Part shown: positions 1 to 9,026 of the stretch, piece after piece
Numbering within the stretch: position 1 is the first letter of the stretch
Layout: every line of letters starts with the position of its first letter
DNA from: Pontibacter silvestris
Lineage (GTDB): Bacteria > Bacteroidota > Bacteroidia > Cytophagales > Hymenobacteraceae
Direction: 5' to 3'
Assembly: GCF_020907275.1 (NCBI RefSeq)
Contig: NZ_JAJJWI010000003.1
Coordinates: forward strand, 1-64,000
Length of the DNA stretch: 64,000 bases
Translations under genes and position numbers: made by a program
Notes under the pieces: model-generated
Databases searched by the model: none
Told to the model about the DNA's origin: nothing
The model's input: the letters and a program-made list of their open reading frames with translations, nothing else

Positions 1-335
1 TATCATTACTCTTATAGAAGTACCAAATTATGTAATAAAACATACGCTGCCACATTACTCAATCTTAAATCCAAACACCGAAAAAAAAGCTGTTTTAATA
101 TCATTTTAATAACACTAAAGTATCTTCAAGCTGGTGACATAATATTAACTATTGTAAATAGCTCTAATAACCAATATGATGATAAAGGCCCTGAAAGTAA
201 AGCTTTATGCAGCAAGCATTTAACAGTATTTATAAGCTACCGTAGTTAGCGAAAAACACTTAGCCATTATCGGTTCTTTATGTGAGATAATATTTATAAA
301 ACCACTATTTATCAACCTGATAGCATACACAAACA

Positions 336-1250
336 ATGTTAATAGAAACTTCAATACCTTTTAGATATATCTTCAGAAAAATCAAACTGGACTTAATCAG
401 AGTACTAATATTCTCTATTACATTCCACATCATCCTGATCTTTTTTTCAAGCTATTTGCCCCAGATACCATTTCAGTTACCTACAGTTCTGGGTACATCT
501 ATATCATTATTACTTGCTTTCAATGTAAACCAGGCTTATGACCGCTGGTGGGAAGCCAGAAAAGTGTGGGGTGCTATTGTAAACGATTCACGCTCACTTA
601 TTATACAACTGAAAGGATTTATAAATAATGAGCATGATCTGCAGGGAAATTCGGCTTCTATTTTACAAAGAATGGCACATAGGCAAATAGCCTGGTGCTA
701 CTGCCTGGGCCAATCGCTTAGAGGCAACAACCCTATTACAGCTGATGTCGAAAACAACCTTAGCCCTGAAAATGTCGACTTTATAAGAACACAAAATAAC
801 AAGCCATTTGCACTCTTAATGTTGCAAATGGACGACCTTAAGGAGCTTTATGAGACAGAAGCAATAAACTCCTTTCAGCAGGTACAAATTAACAGCACCA
901 TTACACGCCTCTGCGACTCTATGGGGAAGGTAGAAAGGATTAACAGCACGGTATTTCCGGTCACATATCGCATCTTTATTCACTTCTTCATTTATCTGTT
1001 CCTTATAATTTTGTCCCTGGCTTTAGTTGAAACAGTAGGCTGGTTTGAGATTCCTATCCTGACACTGATTGCCTCTACATTCTTCCTGATTGAAAAAACT
1101 GCCAAACATATGCAGGATCCATTCAAGAACAAACCAACTGATACAGCAGTAACAGCCATTGCCAGAACCATTGAAATAAATATTAAGCAGATCTTACATC
1201 GCCCTAATGTGCCCGAACCATTAGCCCCAGAAGGCTTTTATCTAATGTAA
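336..1250 (+). CDS. bestrophin-family (UPF0187) membrane protein
   Basis: A 304-residue integral membrane protein that resembles bacterial bestrophin homologues, which form pentameric anion or cation channels in the inner membrane. Seen: an N-terminal hydrophobic pair (about residues 20-60) followed by the family-typical AFNVNQAYDRWWEARKVWG stretch at about residues 61-79, a soluble helical middle, and a second hydrophobic pair at about residues 205-245 followed by the conserved KHMQDPFKNKPTD segment. Length matches the family. It starts at the ATG at 336. It stands alone, followed by a strong hairpin shared with the convergent MFS gene. Ion selectivity cannot be read from the sequence. Confidence 0.88.
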   Translation: MLIETSIPFRYIFRKIKLDLIRVLIFSITFHIILIFFSSYLPQIPFQLPTVLGTSISLLLAFNVNQAYDRWWEARKVWGAIVNDSRSLIIQLKGFINNEHDLQGNSASILQRMAHRQIAWCYCLGQSLRGNNPITADVENNLSPENVDFIRTQNNKPFALLMLQMDDLKELYETEAINSFQQVQINSTITRLCDSMGKVERINSTVFPVTYRIFIHFFIYLFLIILSLALVETVGWFEIPILTLIASTFFLIEKTAKHMQDPFKNKPTDTAVTAIARTIEINIKQILHRPNVPEPLAPEGFYLM

Positions 1251-1294
1251 GCGCAAAGCAACACAATAAAGGTTTAGCATAATAGTTATATCAT

Positions 1295-1341
1295 GCAAAG
1301 TAAAGGCTCTTATCTCTAACAGATAAGAGCCTTTACTTTGC
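1295..1341. terminator. bidirectional hairpin terminator
   Basis: Perfect 21-bp arms (1295-1315 and 1321-1341) around a 5-nt CTAAC loop, GC-rich in the middle. It lies between the convergent bestrophin and MFS genes and could stop transcription from both sides. Confidence 0.85.
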
Positions 1342-1355
1342 AAAGCATTTTAACA

Positions 1356-2519
1356 TTAAGACTCAAGTGACTTTGATTTAGAAGCTAGTATGGTAATGCA
1401 AAACCCCATGAAAGCAATAATAGTAAACGACACTCTCAGGCTAGTTGCACCTGCCACCAAACCAATAACCGGAGGGCCCAGTAGAAATCCTAAAAAGCTG
1501 ATTGAGGAAACAGCAGCTAAAGCGGAGCCCGGAGACATAACTTTTGATTTTCCGGCTGCACTATATATTAAAGGCACCACCGACGATACACCTGCACCAA
1601 CCAGTAAAAAGCCGGTAATAGCAGTAAACAGGTGTGGAAAAACAACAGAAATAAGTAAGCCTACGGCTATCAACACGCCACTTAACTGTAAGATACTTTT
1701 CAGACCAAAGCGGCTCGTAAACCAGTCAGCTACAAAGCGGCCTGACGCCATGGTAAACATAAAAGCTGTGTAGCCGGCGCCAATTAAACTCTTATCCACC
1801 TGTAGCACATTTTTAAAGTACACGCCACTCCAGTCAAACATAGCGCCCTCACAAATCATAGCGCAGAAAGCAACCAAACCCAATAGCAGCAAAGATTTAT
1901 CAGGTTTGGCAAAAATAGGCGTATCCTCGCCTGTACTTATATCTTCGCGCAACACATAACGCGATCCTATCAGCACACCTACTATGGTAATGCCCATTAT
2001 CAGAAGAAAGTGCTGAGATGGCATTACCTCATTGCCAATCATCATGGTTCCGATAGCAGCACCTATAAAACCGGCAAGGCTCCATAAGCCATGAAAGGAA
2101 GCCATGATAGACTTGCTATATAATGTCTCTACCCCTACTGCTTGAGTATTAACTGAAATATTTACCATATTACCAGCAAGCCCAAAAACAAATAAGCAAG
2201 CCATTAGCTGTAAAGTGTTTTGCGAGAAGCCTATAGTTACCAGTGTAACAGCATACACAAGCAGAGCAGATATAACTACTTTACGGCTTCCGACTTTAGC
2301 TATTAACCATCCGGCAATAGGTAGCGACACCATTAAGCCCACCGGAAGAGAAAAGAGTACTCCTCCCAACTCAGCCTCTGATAAGCCAAGCTTTTGTTGA
2401 ACAGTAGGTATACGCGAGCCCCAGCTGGCAAAGGACAAGCCTTGCAGAAAGAAGAAGCTACCAACGGCTAAGCGGTGAACTCCCTTAGGTATATTTGTAT
2501 CTAAAGCACGTGTTAGCAT
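1356..2519 (-). CDS. MFS transporter
   Basis: A 387-residue protein with about twelve hydrophobic segments and the major facilitator layout. The N-terminal half carries the family pattern SWGSRIPTVQQKLGLSE, followed by a GWLIAKVGSRKVV loop equivalent to the conserved MFS loop 2-3 motif (about residues 70-82). The second half begins near residue 205 after a hydrophilic central loop. It belongs to the compact MFS group often annotated as fucose-permease-like or YbjJ-like; the substrate is unknown. It is divergent from the M28 peptidase across a 313-bp gap and convergent with the bestrophin gene. Confidence 0.88.
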   Translation of the reverse strand: MLTRALDTNIPKGVHRLAVGSFFFLQGLSFASWGSRIPTVQQKLGLSEAELGGVLFSLPVGLMVSLPIAGWLIAKVGSRKVVISALLVYAVTLVTIGFSQNTLQLMACLFVFGLAGNMVNISVNTQAVGVETLYSKSIMASFHGLWSLAGFIGAAIGTMMIGNEVMPSQHFLLIMGITIVGVLIGSRYVLREDISTGEDTPIFAKPDKSLLLLGLVAFCAMICEGAMFDWSGVYFKNVLQVDKSLIGAGYTAFMFTMASGRFVADWFTSRFGLKSILQLSGVLIAVGLLISVVFPHLFTAITGFLLVGAGVSSVVPLIYSAAGKSKVMSPGSALAAVSSISFLGFLLGPPVIGLVAGATSLRVSFTIIAFMGFCITILASKSKSLES

Positions 2520-2832
2520 GGCCAGAATGTTTATTCTTTGGAAAAACTGAATATGTCATCTTTCTTTAGAAAAGAATGAAAACGCAAATATCGTATAAAA
2601 AGATCAGAGCAGTTAAATAGAATGCAAGTTTACCTTACAACTACGAAACTACTGATAGTTAGCAACCATATATAGTTATATTTACAAGCTTTTATTATAA
2701 ATCTTTAAAGGACGAATAACTATTCAAAGTTGTTTACTCAGAGATGCCATTGTTTGGCTTCATGCATCTAAATTTCCTGTGCTGTGGTGATAATGATTAT
2801 CTTTAGAGGCTAAACTACACTACCAGTTATTC
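2520..2832. promoter_or_regulatory. divergent intergenic region
   Basis: AT-rich 313-bp spacer between the divergent MFS and peptidase genes. TATCTTTA at 2798-2805 differs from the Bacteroidota -7 element (TAnnTTTG) in the last base only and is suitably placed for the peptidase gene. I see no clear element for the MFS gene, and no other gene. Confidence 0.4.
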
Positions 2833-4473
2833 ATGATATCAAACAGAATAATATTAACCAGCTTATACTGTCTTTTGTTTTCAGCGAGTGCTTTCTCTCA
2901 ATCGCTGGATGTCAGCAAAGAAGTCGCTAAATCCTTGAAGAAAGTAAAACCAAAAGATATCAAAGGTCATATTGAGTACCTGGCAGATGACCGGCTGTTA
3001 GGCCGTATGCCTGGTACTGAAGGCTATAAAATGGCTGCAGATTATGTAATTGATAAATTTAAGTCAATGGGTATAGAGCCAGCTGGTGAAAACGGCAGCT
3101 ATCTGCAAGATGTAACAATTCGTAAAGCAGTAACCGGAAACGATGCAACGTTCATCAGCAGAGACAGCTTGGGCAATAAGTCAGAACTAATACATGGAAA
3201 AGACTTCGTCATTTTCCCTAATGCTGTTGAAAAGCAAACTACTTTAGAAGCTCCGCTGGTATTTGCTGGTTTTGGCATTAGTGCTCCGGAAATAGGTTAT
3301 GATGATTACGCAGGAATAGATGCTACAGGAAAAGTGGTTGTTGTTATGCGGGGAGCACCGGATAGCTTTACCTCCACAGTAGCTGCCTCCAGCATGGATA
3401 TAGGTAACATTCTACAAACAGCTGCAAACCATGGAGCCGTGGGCGTTGTAATGGCTTTCACCAACCCTACGGCAGGTGTTCCAAACATCAGCAGAGGGGT
3501 TAACAGCGTTCTGGGGCCTGACGGAGGAATTGCCGTTTCGCGGTATTATGTTTCCGACGATGTGAAACTTTTCTCCTTTATCAGCGGCGAGACGCTTACC
3601 AACTTTTTGGCAAAAGCTGGCCTGGACTTTAACACTTCGCTAACATCTCTAAAAAATGCCACTCCGGTATCTGCCCCTCTAAACACAACTATCCGTGCAA
3701 GCTACAGTTCTTCTCATGAAGACATTAACAGCTATAACGTCATTGGAAAAATAACCGGTTCAGACCCGCTCCTGAAAAATGAGTTTGTAATACACAGTGC
3801 ACACCTGGACCACGTAGGCATAGGCGCACCAGTTAACGGAGACTCTATTTACAATGGCGCGCACGACAATGCCTCTGGTGTAGCCAGTCTGTTGGAGATT
3901 GCCAGAATATATTCCAGAATAGATGCAAAGCCGAAGCGCACAGTACTAATAGCGATGGTGACAGGAGAAGAAATGGGCCTTTTAGGCTCCTCTTACTTTG
4001 CAAAATATCCTACAGTTCCTAAGCAAAACATAGTTGCTAACATCAATACAGACATGCCAACTATTATTGCGCCGCTACTTTCAGTGGTAGCCCTGGGTGC
4101 AGAACATTCCACCCTCGATAAGCCAGTAGCCAACGCTGCCAGTTACCTGGGCCTAGACGTAGAGGAAGATCCGGAACCTGAACAAAACCGCTTTGTACGA
4201 AGTGACCAGTACAGCTTTGTATCGCAGGGCATTCCTGCTTTACACATTAAATATGGTAACAAAACACCTGACGGAAAAAATAACCTGAATGAGCAGGTAC
4301 AGGTGTGGCGCGAGAAGTATTACCATAAGCCACAGGATAGCATTGACGGCACTTTTGATTTTGATGCCGGTAAAACCTATGTGCAGCTCAACTTCCTGAT
4401 TGGATACCAAGTGGCACAGAACCCGGAGAGACCTAGCTGGAACCCAGGAGATTTTTTTGAAACAGCACGATAG
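2833..4473 (+). CDS. secreted M28-family metallopeptidase with PA domain
   Basis: A 546-residue exported zinc peptidase, probably an aminopeptidase. Seen: an N-terminal signal peptide ending near SASAFSQ (residue about 23); an inserted PA-type domain at about residues 130-250; then the M28 catalytic core with HSAHLDHVG (about 321-329), GAHDNASG (about 344), TGEEMGLLG with the Glu-Glu pair (about 377-385), NINTDMP and a C-terminal YHKPQDS that supplies the last ligand. All the M28 metal and catalytic positions appear present. It would act in the periplasm or outside the cell on peptides. It is monocistronic, with a hairpin 16 bp past the stop. Confidence 0.9.
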   Translation: MISNRIILTSLYCLLFSASAFSQSLDVSKEVAKSLKKVKPKDIKGHIEYLADDRLLGRMPGTEGYKMAADYVIDKFKSMGIEPAGENGSYLQDVTIRKAVTGNDATFISRDSLGNKSELIHGKDFVIFPNAVEKQTTLEAPLVFAGFGISAPEIGYDDYAGIDATGKVVVVMRGAPDSFTSTVAASSMDIGNILQTAANHGAVGVVMAFTNPTAGVPNISRGVNSVLGPDGGIAVSRYYVSDDVKLFSFISGETLTNFLAKAGLDFNTSLTSLKNATPVSAPLNTTIRASYSSSHEDINSYNVIGKITGSDPLLKNEFVIHSAHLDHVGIGAPVNGDSIYNGAHDNASGVASLLEIARIYSRIDAKPKRTVLIAMVTGEEMGLLGSSYFAKYPTVPKQNIVANINTDMPTIIAPLLSVVALGAEHSTLDKPVANAASYLGLDVEEDPEPEQNRFVRSDQYSFVSQGIPALHIKYGNKTPDGKNNLNEQVQVWREKYYHKPQDSIDGTFDFDAGKTYVQLNFLIGYQVAQNPERPSWNPGDFFETAR

Positions 4474-4488
4474 TATAACTTTTCTCTT

Positions 4489-4540
4489 AAAAAGCCCTAA
4501 TGTTCTGCCCTTTAACTAAGGCTTAATGTCAGGGCTTTTT
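4489..4540 (+). terminator. terminator of the M28 peptidase gene
   Basis: AAAAAGCCCT at 4489-4498 pairs with AGGGCTTTTT at 4531-4540. The loop is long (32 nt) and contains a further short pairing (GCC with GGC). The T run marks a rho-independent stop on the + strand. Confidence 0.7.
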
Positions 4541-4606
4541 CACACAAGCAGATCCTCAAAAACGTGTAAAAAAATAAACATACACACTTCATACATAGTT
4601 ATTACC

Positions 4607-4614
4607 TATCTTTG
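4607..4614 (+). promoter_or_regulatory. Bacteroidota -7 element upstream of the HTH gene
   Basis: TATCTTTG matches TAnnTTTG exactly. It overlaps the TTG at 4620 only by a few bases, so translation must start further in. Together with AAAGGAGG at 4643-4650 it fixes the ATG at 4662 as the start. Confidence 0.65.
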
Positions 4615-4661
4615 TATACTTGCAGTTATATTACACAAGCACAAAGGAGGTATTCAACAAA

Positions 4662-5075
4662 ATGAAGAATAATACACATAAAGGAGAAGTTATACGGGAA
4701 GCCATAAAATCAAGTGGGGTGGCCATAGGCGTTGTAGCCGAAAAGCTAGGCGTTAGCCGCAAAACACTTTATAATAAGTTTAAGGAGGCCAATATACCCT
4801 ATAGTTTTATTCTTCGCCTGGGTGAAGTTATTCATTATGATTTTTCACAAGACTTCCCGAATCTGAGTAAGAATGTAAAGAAAGATGTAAACCCTCAGGC
4901 ACAAAACACTACCGGAAATCTTCTTTTACCTTTTGACGGCGGCACAACACCCCAGAAAGAAAATAACCCTAACGCTTTAAAAGAGAGCGAATCTGAGCTT
5001 GTTACCCTGCAGCGCAAGTACATCACGCTTCTGGAAAAGTTTAATGAGCTTCTTCTAAAGACAGCAGAAAAATAA
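4662..5075 (+). CDS. small HTH regulator with C-terminal coiled coil
   Basis: A 137-residue protein. Residues about 7-60 form a Fis/XRE-like helix-turn-helix (AEKLGVSRKTLYNKFKEANI is the recognition region). The middle is polar and low in complexity, and the last 35 residues form a heptad-rich helix (ESELVTLQRKYITLLEKFNE) likely to dimerise. The start is placed at the ATG at 4662, 11 bp after a strong AAAGGAGG, instead of the upstream TTG at 4620. It is probably a DNA-binding regulator of the kind common as orphans in Bacteroidota; the target is unknown. No operon partner is seen. Confidence 0.75.
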   Translation: MKNNTHKGEVIREAIKSSGVAIGVVAEKLGVSRKTLYNKFKEANIPYSFILRLGEVIHYDFSQDFPNLSKNVKKDVNPQAQNTTGNLLLPFDGGTTPQKENNPNALKESESELVTLQRKYITLLEKFNELLLKTAEK

Positions 5076-5130
5076 GCACCTGCTTTAAGCTATTCTTTTA
5101 CCCATAAATTGACCCACCTTGGCTTATAGC

Positions 5131-5628
5131 TTAGTGCACTTCATCGTTTACCTCATTATCAATGCTGCGAAATGTTCCTGTCATAAAGGTTGCTACGGCT
5201 TCATCGCCCTGATAAAGTGTAAGCACGTTATCTGATATCCTGTAAGCATCTACCCGCTTCAGTATATCCATCAGCTTATTTTCCTGGTTCATGTTGGTGC
5301 ACATCATTCTGGTGGAGCTAAGACCCGTCATTCGCAGCATCTGAAGAGACTCATCAGTTGGCGACACTGCTTCACTATATTCATACTTACCTGAGAGTCT
5401 GTTGCATCCGGTGTAGCCTTTTACTTCGTCGTCTCTTTCTTCAAATCGAATATAAGCCGTTCGAGTGTCAACAGTTTCAGGAATATTCTGTCCCTCCAAT
5501 GACCGCAACATCCAATAGGAATCAACTAAAGTATTCACCTCTGCAGAGGTATTCTTGTTCTTGATGGTACACGAGAAAACAGAAAGCAACAATAAACCTA
5601 AAAGTGCTATTTGGTTGATATTTTTCAT
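5131..5628 (-). CDS. META-domain lipoprotein
   Basis: A 165-residue protein with a lipoprotein signal (hydrophobic run then SVFSC, Cys at about residue 20) and a single META domain (HslJ-like), recognised by SYWMLRSLEGQ, the GYTGCNRLSGKYEY segment and the late MMCTNMNQENKLMDIL segment with its conserved cysteine. META domains are small envelope proteins linked to heat shock and antibiotic tolerance in enterobacteria; the molecular role is unknown. It would be anchored in the envelope, and it follows the disordered-protein gene on the same strand after a terminator, so it is probably transcribed separately. Confidence 0.82.
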   Translation of the reverse strand: MKNINQIALLGLLLLSVFSCTIKNKNTSAEVNTLVDSYWMLRSLEGQNIPETVDTRTAYIRFEERDDEVKGYTGCNRLSGKYEYSEAVSPTDESLQMLRMTGLSSTRMMCTNMNQENKLMDILKRVDAYRISDNVLTLYQGDEAVATFMTGTFRSIDNEVNDEVH

Positions 5629-5705
5629 TTGATCTTTTACATGATTATTTGTGCTGATATGTACGCAACAGCATGTTATCTGGTATAAAAAACATTACAG
5701 CGTGT

Positions 5706-5750
5706 AAATAAGGAAAGCCCATGATGTTTAGTCATGGGCTTTCCTTATTT
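5706..5750 (-). terminator. terminator of the disordered-protein gene
   Basis: Perfect 19-bp arms (5706-5724 and 5732-5750) with a 7-nt loop, 16 bp past the stop of the gene ending at 5767. This separates it from the META lipoprotein gene downstream. Confidence 0.8.
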
Positions 5751-5766
5751 TTTTATAAAGGATTTA

Positions 5767-6738
5767 CTATCCTCTGTATTCACCTCTTTTATAGTTACTT
5801 AATGGTGAATCAGAAGAATAGTCTGGGCCTGATCTACGGTTAGTGCTATTGCTGCGGCTAGGATAGTTGTCATCAGTATTATCAAACAAGTTTTCATCTC
5901 TATCCTGGCCATGATCGGCTAAGTAAGCTCTGTTAGAACTGTACATGCCTGTAGCATAGTTGTCTCCCCTGTTGCGACCACGGTCGTTTTGCTGGTAATT
6001 CTGATCTATACGGCTGGTGCCTCGGTTTCCAAAGCTGTCATTCGGATCGTAGTTATTCTGACTGCGGCTACGCTTATGCTCTCCGCGGTCATCATGCATA
6101 TTTACTTCACCGTGGTTATAGCTAAAGTTACTTTCATCACGTCCAAAATCGCTGTATCTTCTACCCTGGCCACCAGTGTTATAGCTGTTATCCTGGTGCC
6201 TGTAACGATATCTGTCATCATCACCGGAGTTATCAGTTAAATTACGTCTGTCTGAACCATTGCCATTCTGGCCCCAACCAGTACCTCTGCTTTGCTCATA
6301 CCCACCACGGTTGCGTTGGTTGCCCATGTAAGGGTTTGGATCTCCATACCGGTAGCGCTCGTTAAGGTCGCTGCCTCTGCCACTTCCGTAAGAAGAAGAC
6401 CTGGAACCAAAGTTATAATTATCGCGGTCACGATCACCCTCATTTCTATGAGAACGGTTTCTGTCGTTACCATTTCGTTCATCAAAGTTACCACGGTAGC
6501 TGCTTGCACCATAGCCGCCTACCGGGCCAGAGGTGTTATTTCCAAAGTCAGCTCTTTCTGAGCTTGTTACGTTTCTGTATTCATGGTTTGTGTCTGGCAT
6601 ACCGTAGTAATTACCACGTCCGCTATAACGACTTGAGTAAGTAGACAGGTTTCTGGTGCTGTTGTTATCATCATTCTCATTATTGTCGTTATATCTATTG
6701 CGGTTTCTGTTTTCGAAGAATCTATCGTCTCTTTCCAT
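5767..6738 (-). CDS. disordered Asn/Arg/Asp/Gly-rich hydrophilic protein
   Basis: A 323-residue protein with no recognised domain, almost devoid of hydrophobic residues and dominated by N, R, D, G, S and Y. It has irregular repeats of RGNYYG, RGGYEQSRG, NRNRYNDNN and DDNYPSR type. No signal peptide or membrane segment is seen. The composition predicts full intrinsic disorder with mixed charge and Tyr/Arg 'sticker' spacing like that of condensate-forming proteins. It is divergent from a catalase gene over a 316-bp gap, which suggests a stress role; this is an inference. The frame is supported by an uninterrupted 323 codons, a proper ATG, and a terminator right after the stop. Long ORFs on other frames here are products of the low-complexity bases. 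Confidence 0.72.
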   Translation of the reverse strand: MERDDRFFENRNRNRYNDNNENDDNNSTRNLSTYSSRYSGRGNYYGMPDTNHEYRNVTSSERADFGNNTSGPVGGYGASSYRGNFDERNGNDRNRSHRNEGDRDRDNYNFGSRSSSYGSGRGSDLNERYRYGDPNPYMGNQRNRGGYEQSRGTGWGQNGNGSDRRNLTDNSGDDDRYRYRHQDNSYNTGGQGRRYSDFGRDESNFSYNHGEVNMHDDRGEHKRSRSQNNYDPNDSFGNRGTSRIDQNYQQNDRGRNRGDNYATGMYSSNRAYLADHGQDRDENLFDNTDDNYPSRSNSTNRRSGPDYSSDSPLSNYKRGEYRG

Positions 6739-7054
6739 AGTTAAAGATGTTTTTTATGTTCATAACTTTACCTTTTAACGATGCTTAGCTTTGAGTGTTA
6801 GGCTAAATTCTAAAATATATATACATAGTAGTCATTAGACCTGCACCTAACCTGTTTTCTGCACTATACCGTAAACCATTCTAGGGATAATCTAAGCAGC
6901 AGCATACTCAGTTCTTTTGTAAACACCTATATATTTATGATTTAAGATATAGGTGATATCTATAGATCATAGAAACAATCTATAACCATTTAGGCTTATT
7001 ATGCAGTAAAACTATAAAGCCACTATATCCTTACTAACAATAACGAAGTTCATC
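6739..7054. promoter_or_regulatory. shared divergent regulatory region of disordered-protein and catalase genes
   Basis: 316 bp without a gene. No exact TAnnTTTG is seen in either direction. Between 6946 and 6984 there is a cluster of short inverted repeats built on TATAG/CTATA (GATATAG 6946-6952, CTATAG 6960-6965, TATAGA 6961-6966 with TCTATA 6979-6984), a possible operator for a peroxide-type regulator; this is tentative. Confidence 0.35.
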
Positions 7055-8695
7055 ATGATAGAAAACGAAAAAAATGGGCAGCAGTCATCAATGAATGGCA
7101 ACGGTTCAAAAAAAGAAGGTGATAATACCCTTACGACACGCCAGGGCCATCCCGTACGAGACAACCAGAACATACGGACAGTGGGTAACCGTGGGCCTGC
7201 CACCATGGAGAATTACCACTTCATAGAAAAAATATCCCACTTTGACCGCGAACGCGTTCCGGAACGCGTGGTACATGCTAGAGGAGCCGGTGCTCATGGA
7301 GTTTTTGAAGCTTATGGTAAAGTTGGTGATGAGCCTATTGCCAAATATACCCGAGCAAAGTTGTTCCAGGAAAAAGGAAAACAGACACCTGTGTTTGTGC
7401 GCTTTTCTACAGTAGGCCATCCGTCTGGCTCACCAGAAACACTCCGTGACCCACGTGGTTTCGCAGTTAAGTTTTACACTGAAGATGGTAACTGGGATTT
7501 AGTAGGTAACAACCTGAAAATATTCTTTATCAGGGATGCTATGAAATTCCCTGACTTAATCCACTCCCAGAAGCCAGACCCGATCACCAATATACAAAGT
7601 GCTGAAAGAATATTTGACTTCTTTTCGGGCACTCCGGAGGCAACACACATGGTAACGTTCCTGTATTCACCTTGGGGCATTCCGGCAAACTACCGCCAGA
7701 TGCAAGGTTCCGGGGTAAACACTTACAAGTGGGTGAACGCAGATGATGAAGCCGTATTAGTAAAATACCATTGGGAGCCAAAGCAGGGAATTCGTAACCT
7801 GACAACGAAGGAGGCACAAGAAGTACAGAGCAAAAACTTTAACCACGCTACACAAGATCTGTATGAAGCTATAGAGCGGGGAGATTATCCTGAGTGGGAG
7901 CTGAACGTGCAGATCATCAGCGATGATGAACACCCTGAGTTAGATTTTGACCCACTGGATGATACTAAAATCTGGCCAAAAGAACAGTTCCCTTGGTATC
8001 CGGTTGGTAAAATGACCCTAAATAAAAACCCTGAAGATTACTTTAACGAAGTAGAACTTGCTGCTTTTGGAACAGGCGTACTGGTAGACGGACTTGAGTT
8101 TTCAGACGACAAAATGCTGCAAGGTCGTACTTTCTCTTACTCAGATACACAGCGTTACCGAGTGGGAGCCAATTACCTGCAGTTACCGATCAATGCACCG
8201 AAGAAACAGGTCTATACTAACCAACGTGGCGGCGCAATGTCTTTTGGAACAGATTTCGCTCCAGGCCAGAATAAACACGTAAACTATGAACCTTCGGTTT
8301 TAGGCGGTTTAAAAGAAGCACCGAAACGGGAAAAAGAATATGCACCCCGTTACGATGCTAAACTGGTAAAGCAACCTATAGACAGGACTAACCCATTTAA
8401 GCAAGCAGGTGAAACTTATCGTGGCTTTGAAGATTGGGAGCGCGACGAGTTGATTTCCAACTTATCTAACGATCTGGCATCTTGCGATAAACGCATTCAG
8501 GACAAGATGGTGGAATATTTCACTCAAGCCGATGAAGATTATGGACGCAGAGTAGCGGAAGGAATAAAGATGGCAAGTGAAAAAATGATGAAAATGAAAC
8601 AGGAAGCCGGTACAGACGGACCTTTGGGTAACACTTCCGGTGAAGAAGCCGTGAAAGAAGCTCAGGACAAATCACATCCTGGTAAACCGTACTAA
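7055..8695 (+). CDS. catalase (KatX/KatB-like, clade 1 type)
   Basis: A 546-residue monofunctional haem catalase that converts hydrogen peroxide to water and oxygen. Seen: the distal-side motif [17 protein letters not shown] with catalytic His74; NWDLVGNN with the catalytic Asn at 152/153; [19 protein letters not shown]; and the proximal haem segment [16 protein letters not shown] with its Tyr ligand. The sequence [16 protein letters not shown] is typical of the Bacillus KatX-like group and differs from the second catalase here. About 60 extra C-terminal residues are helical and charged ([15 protein letters not shown]). No signal peptide, so cytoplasmic. Monocistronic, ended by a strong hairpin. 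Confidence 0.95.
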   Translation: MIENEKNGQQSSMNGNGSKKEGDNTLTTRQGHPVRDNQNIRTVGNRGPATMENYHFIEKISHFDRERVPERVVHARGAGAHGVFEAYGKVGDEPIAKYTRAKLFQEKGKQTPVFVRFSTVGHPSGSPETLRDPRGFAVKFYTEDGNWDLVGNNLKIFFIRDAMKFPDLIHSQKPDPITNIQSAERIFDFFSGTPEATHMVTFLYSPWGIPANYRQMQGSGVNTYKWVNADDEAVLVKYHWEPKQGIRNLTTKEAQEVQSKNFNHATQDLYEAIERGDYPEWELNVQIISDDEHPELDFDPLDDTKIWPKEQFPWYPVGKMTLNKNPEDYFNEVELAAFGTGVLVDGLEFSDDKMLQGRTFSYSDTQRYRVGANYLQLPINAPKKQVYTNQRGGAMSFGTDFAPGQNKHVNYEPSVLGGLKEAPKREKEYAPRYDAKLVKQPIDRTNPFKQAGETYRGFEDWERDELISNLSNDLASCDKRIQDKMVEYFTQADEDYGRRVAEGIKMASEKMMKMKQEAGTDGPLGNTSGEEAVKEAQDKSHPGKPY

Positions 8696-8719
8696 TTAGA
8701 GCTTTAGTAAAGTATACAT

Positions 8720-8757
8720 AAAAAAGCCGACCGGCAATATTGCCGGTCGGCTTTTTT
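8720..8757 (+). terminator. terminator of the first catalase gene
   Basis: Perfect inverted repeat: GCCGACCGGCAAT pairs with ATTGCCGGTCGGC almost without a loop, flanked by A and T runs. A classic rho-independent terminator 25 bp past the stop. Confidence 0.93.
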
Positions 8758-8787
8758 ATGTGTTTCTACCATTAATACTGGGCTTTG

Positions 8788-8904
8788 TTATATCTCTAAG
8801 TGCTGTCTGCTTGTATCTTTTACAGCTAAAAGCTCGTCGATTAGTTTAAACTGTTCATCTATTTTTCTTAAACGTATTGCAACAATTGCATATATTGGCA
8901 GCAT
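8788..8904 (-). CDS. possible 38-residue small protein
   Basis: An open frame with ATG at 8904 and TAA at 8788-8790. The translation starts MLPIYAIVAIRLRKIDEQF and is a short hydrophobic start followed by an amphipathic charged helix, more protein-like than a random frame. Its start lies only 20 bp from the divergent start of the small secreted-peptide gene, so the two promoters would overlap the other frame. I see no clear promoter or ribosome site, and it may be fortuitous. Confidence 0.25.
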   Translation of the reverse strand: MLPIYAIVAIRLRKIDEQFKLIDELLAVKDTSRQHLEI

Positions 8905-8924
8905 TATTTTTTGCCTTCCAATCT

Positions 8925-9020
8925 ATGAAGAAACTTACCGCCGCACTGGGCATAGTAGCACTACTTTCAGTGGCTCCAGTTGCCGAAGCCTGCAAAGGAC
9001 CTGAACTATCATTTAATTAG
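8925..9020 (+). CDS. 31-residue secreted peptide gene
   Basis: ATG at 8925, TAG at 9018-9020. The product begins MKKLTAALGIVALLSVAPVA followed by EACKGPELSFN: a textbook signal peptide (Lys-Lys, 14 hydrophobic residues, APVAEA cleavage region) with a mature tail of only about 8-11 residues containing one cysteine. A perfect rho-independent terminator begins 6 bp after the stop, and an upstream terminator ends at 8757, so the gene is a self-contained unit. A near-promoter (TA-T6-G at 8905-8913) lies just upstream. It is too short to be an obvious remnant of a larger gene. Function unknown. Confidence 0.6.
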   Translation: MKKLTAALGIVALLSVAPVAEACKGPELSFN

Positions 9021-9026
9021 AGCTTC

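Noticed and set aside
1-335. Gene at the left edge
   Set aside because: No frame of useful length and no recognisable protein in the first 335 bp on either strand; AT-rich spacer only.
1390-1773. Plus-strand 127-residue ORF inside the MFS gene
   Set aside because: Antisense shadow of a well-supported transporter; no family similarity.
5989-6561. Long frames on both strands with Val/Ile/Thr-rich products overlapping the disordered-protein gene
   Set aside because: They are frame shadows of the low-complexity codons; the minus-strand 5767-6738 frame is longest, starts well and has a terminator after it.
6946-6984. Defined OxyR or PerR operator
   Set aside because: Only short TATAG-type inverted repeats are visible; neither spacing nor bases fit a known consensus well enough.
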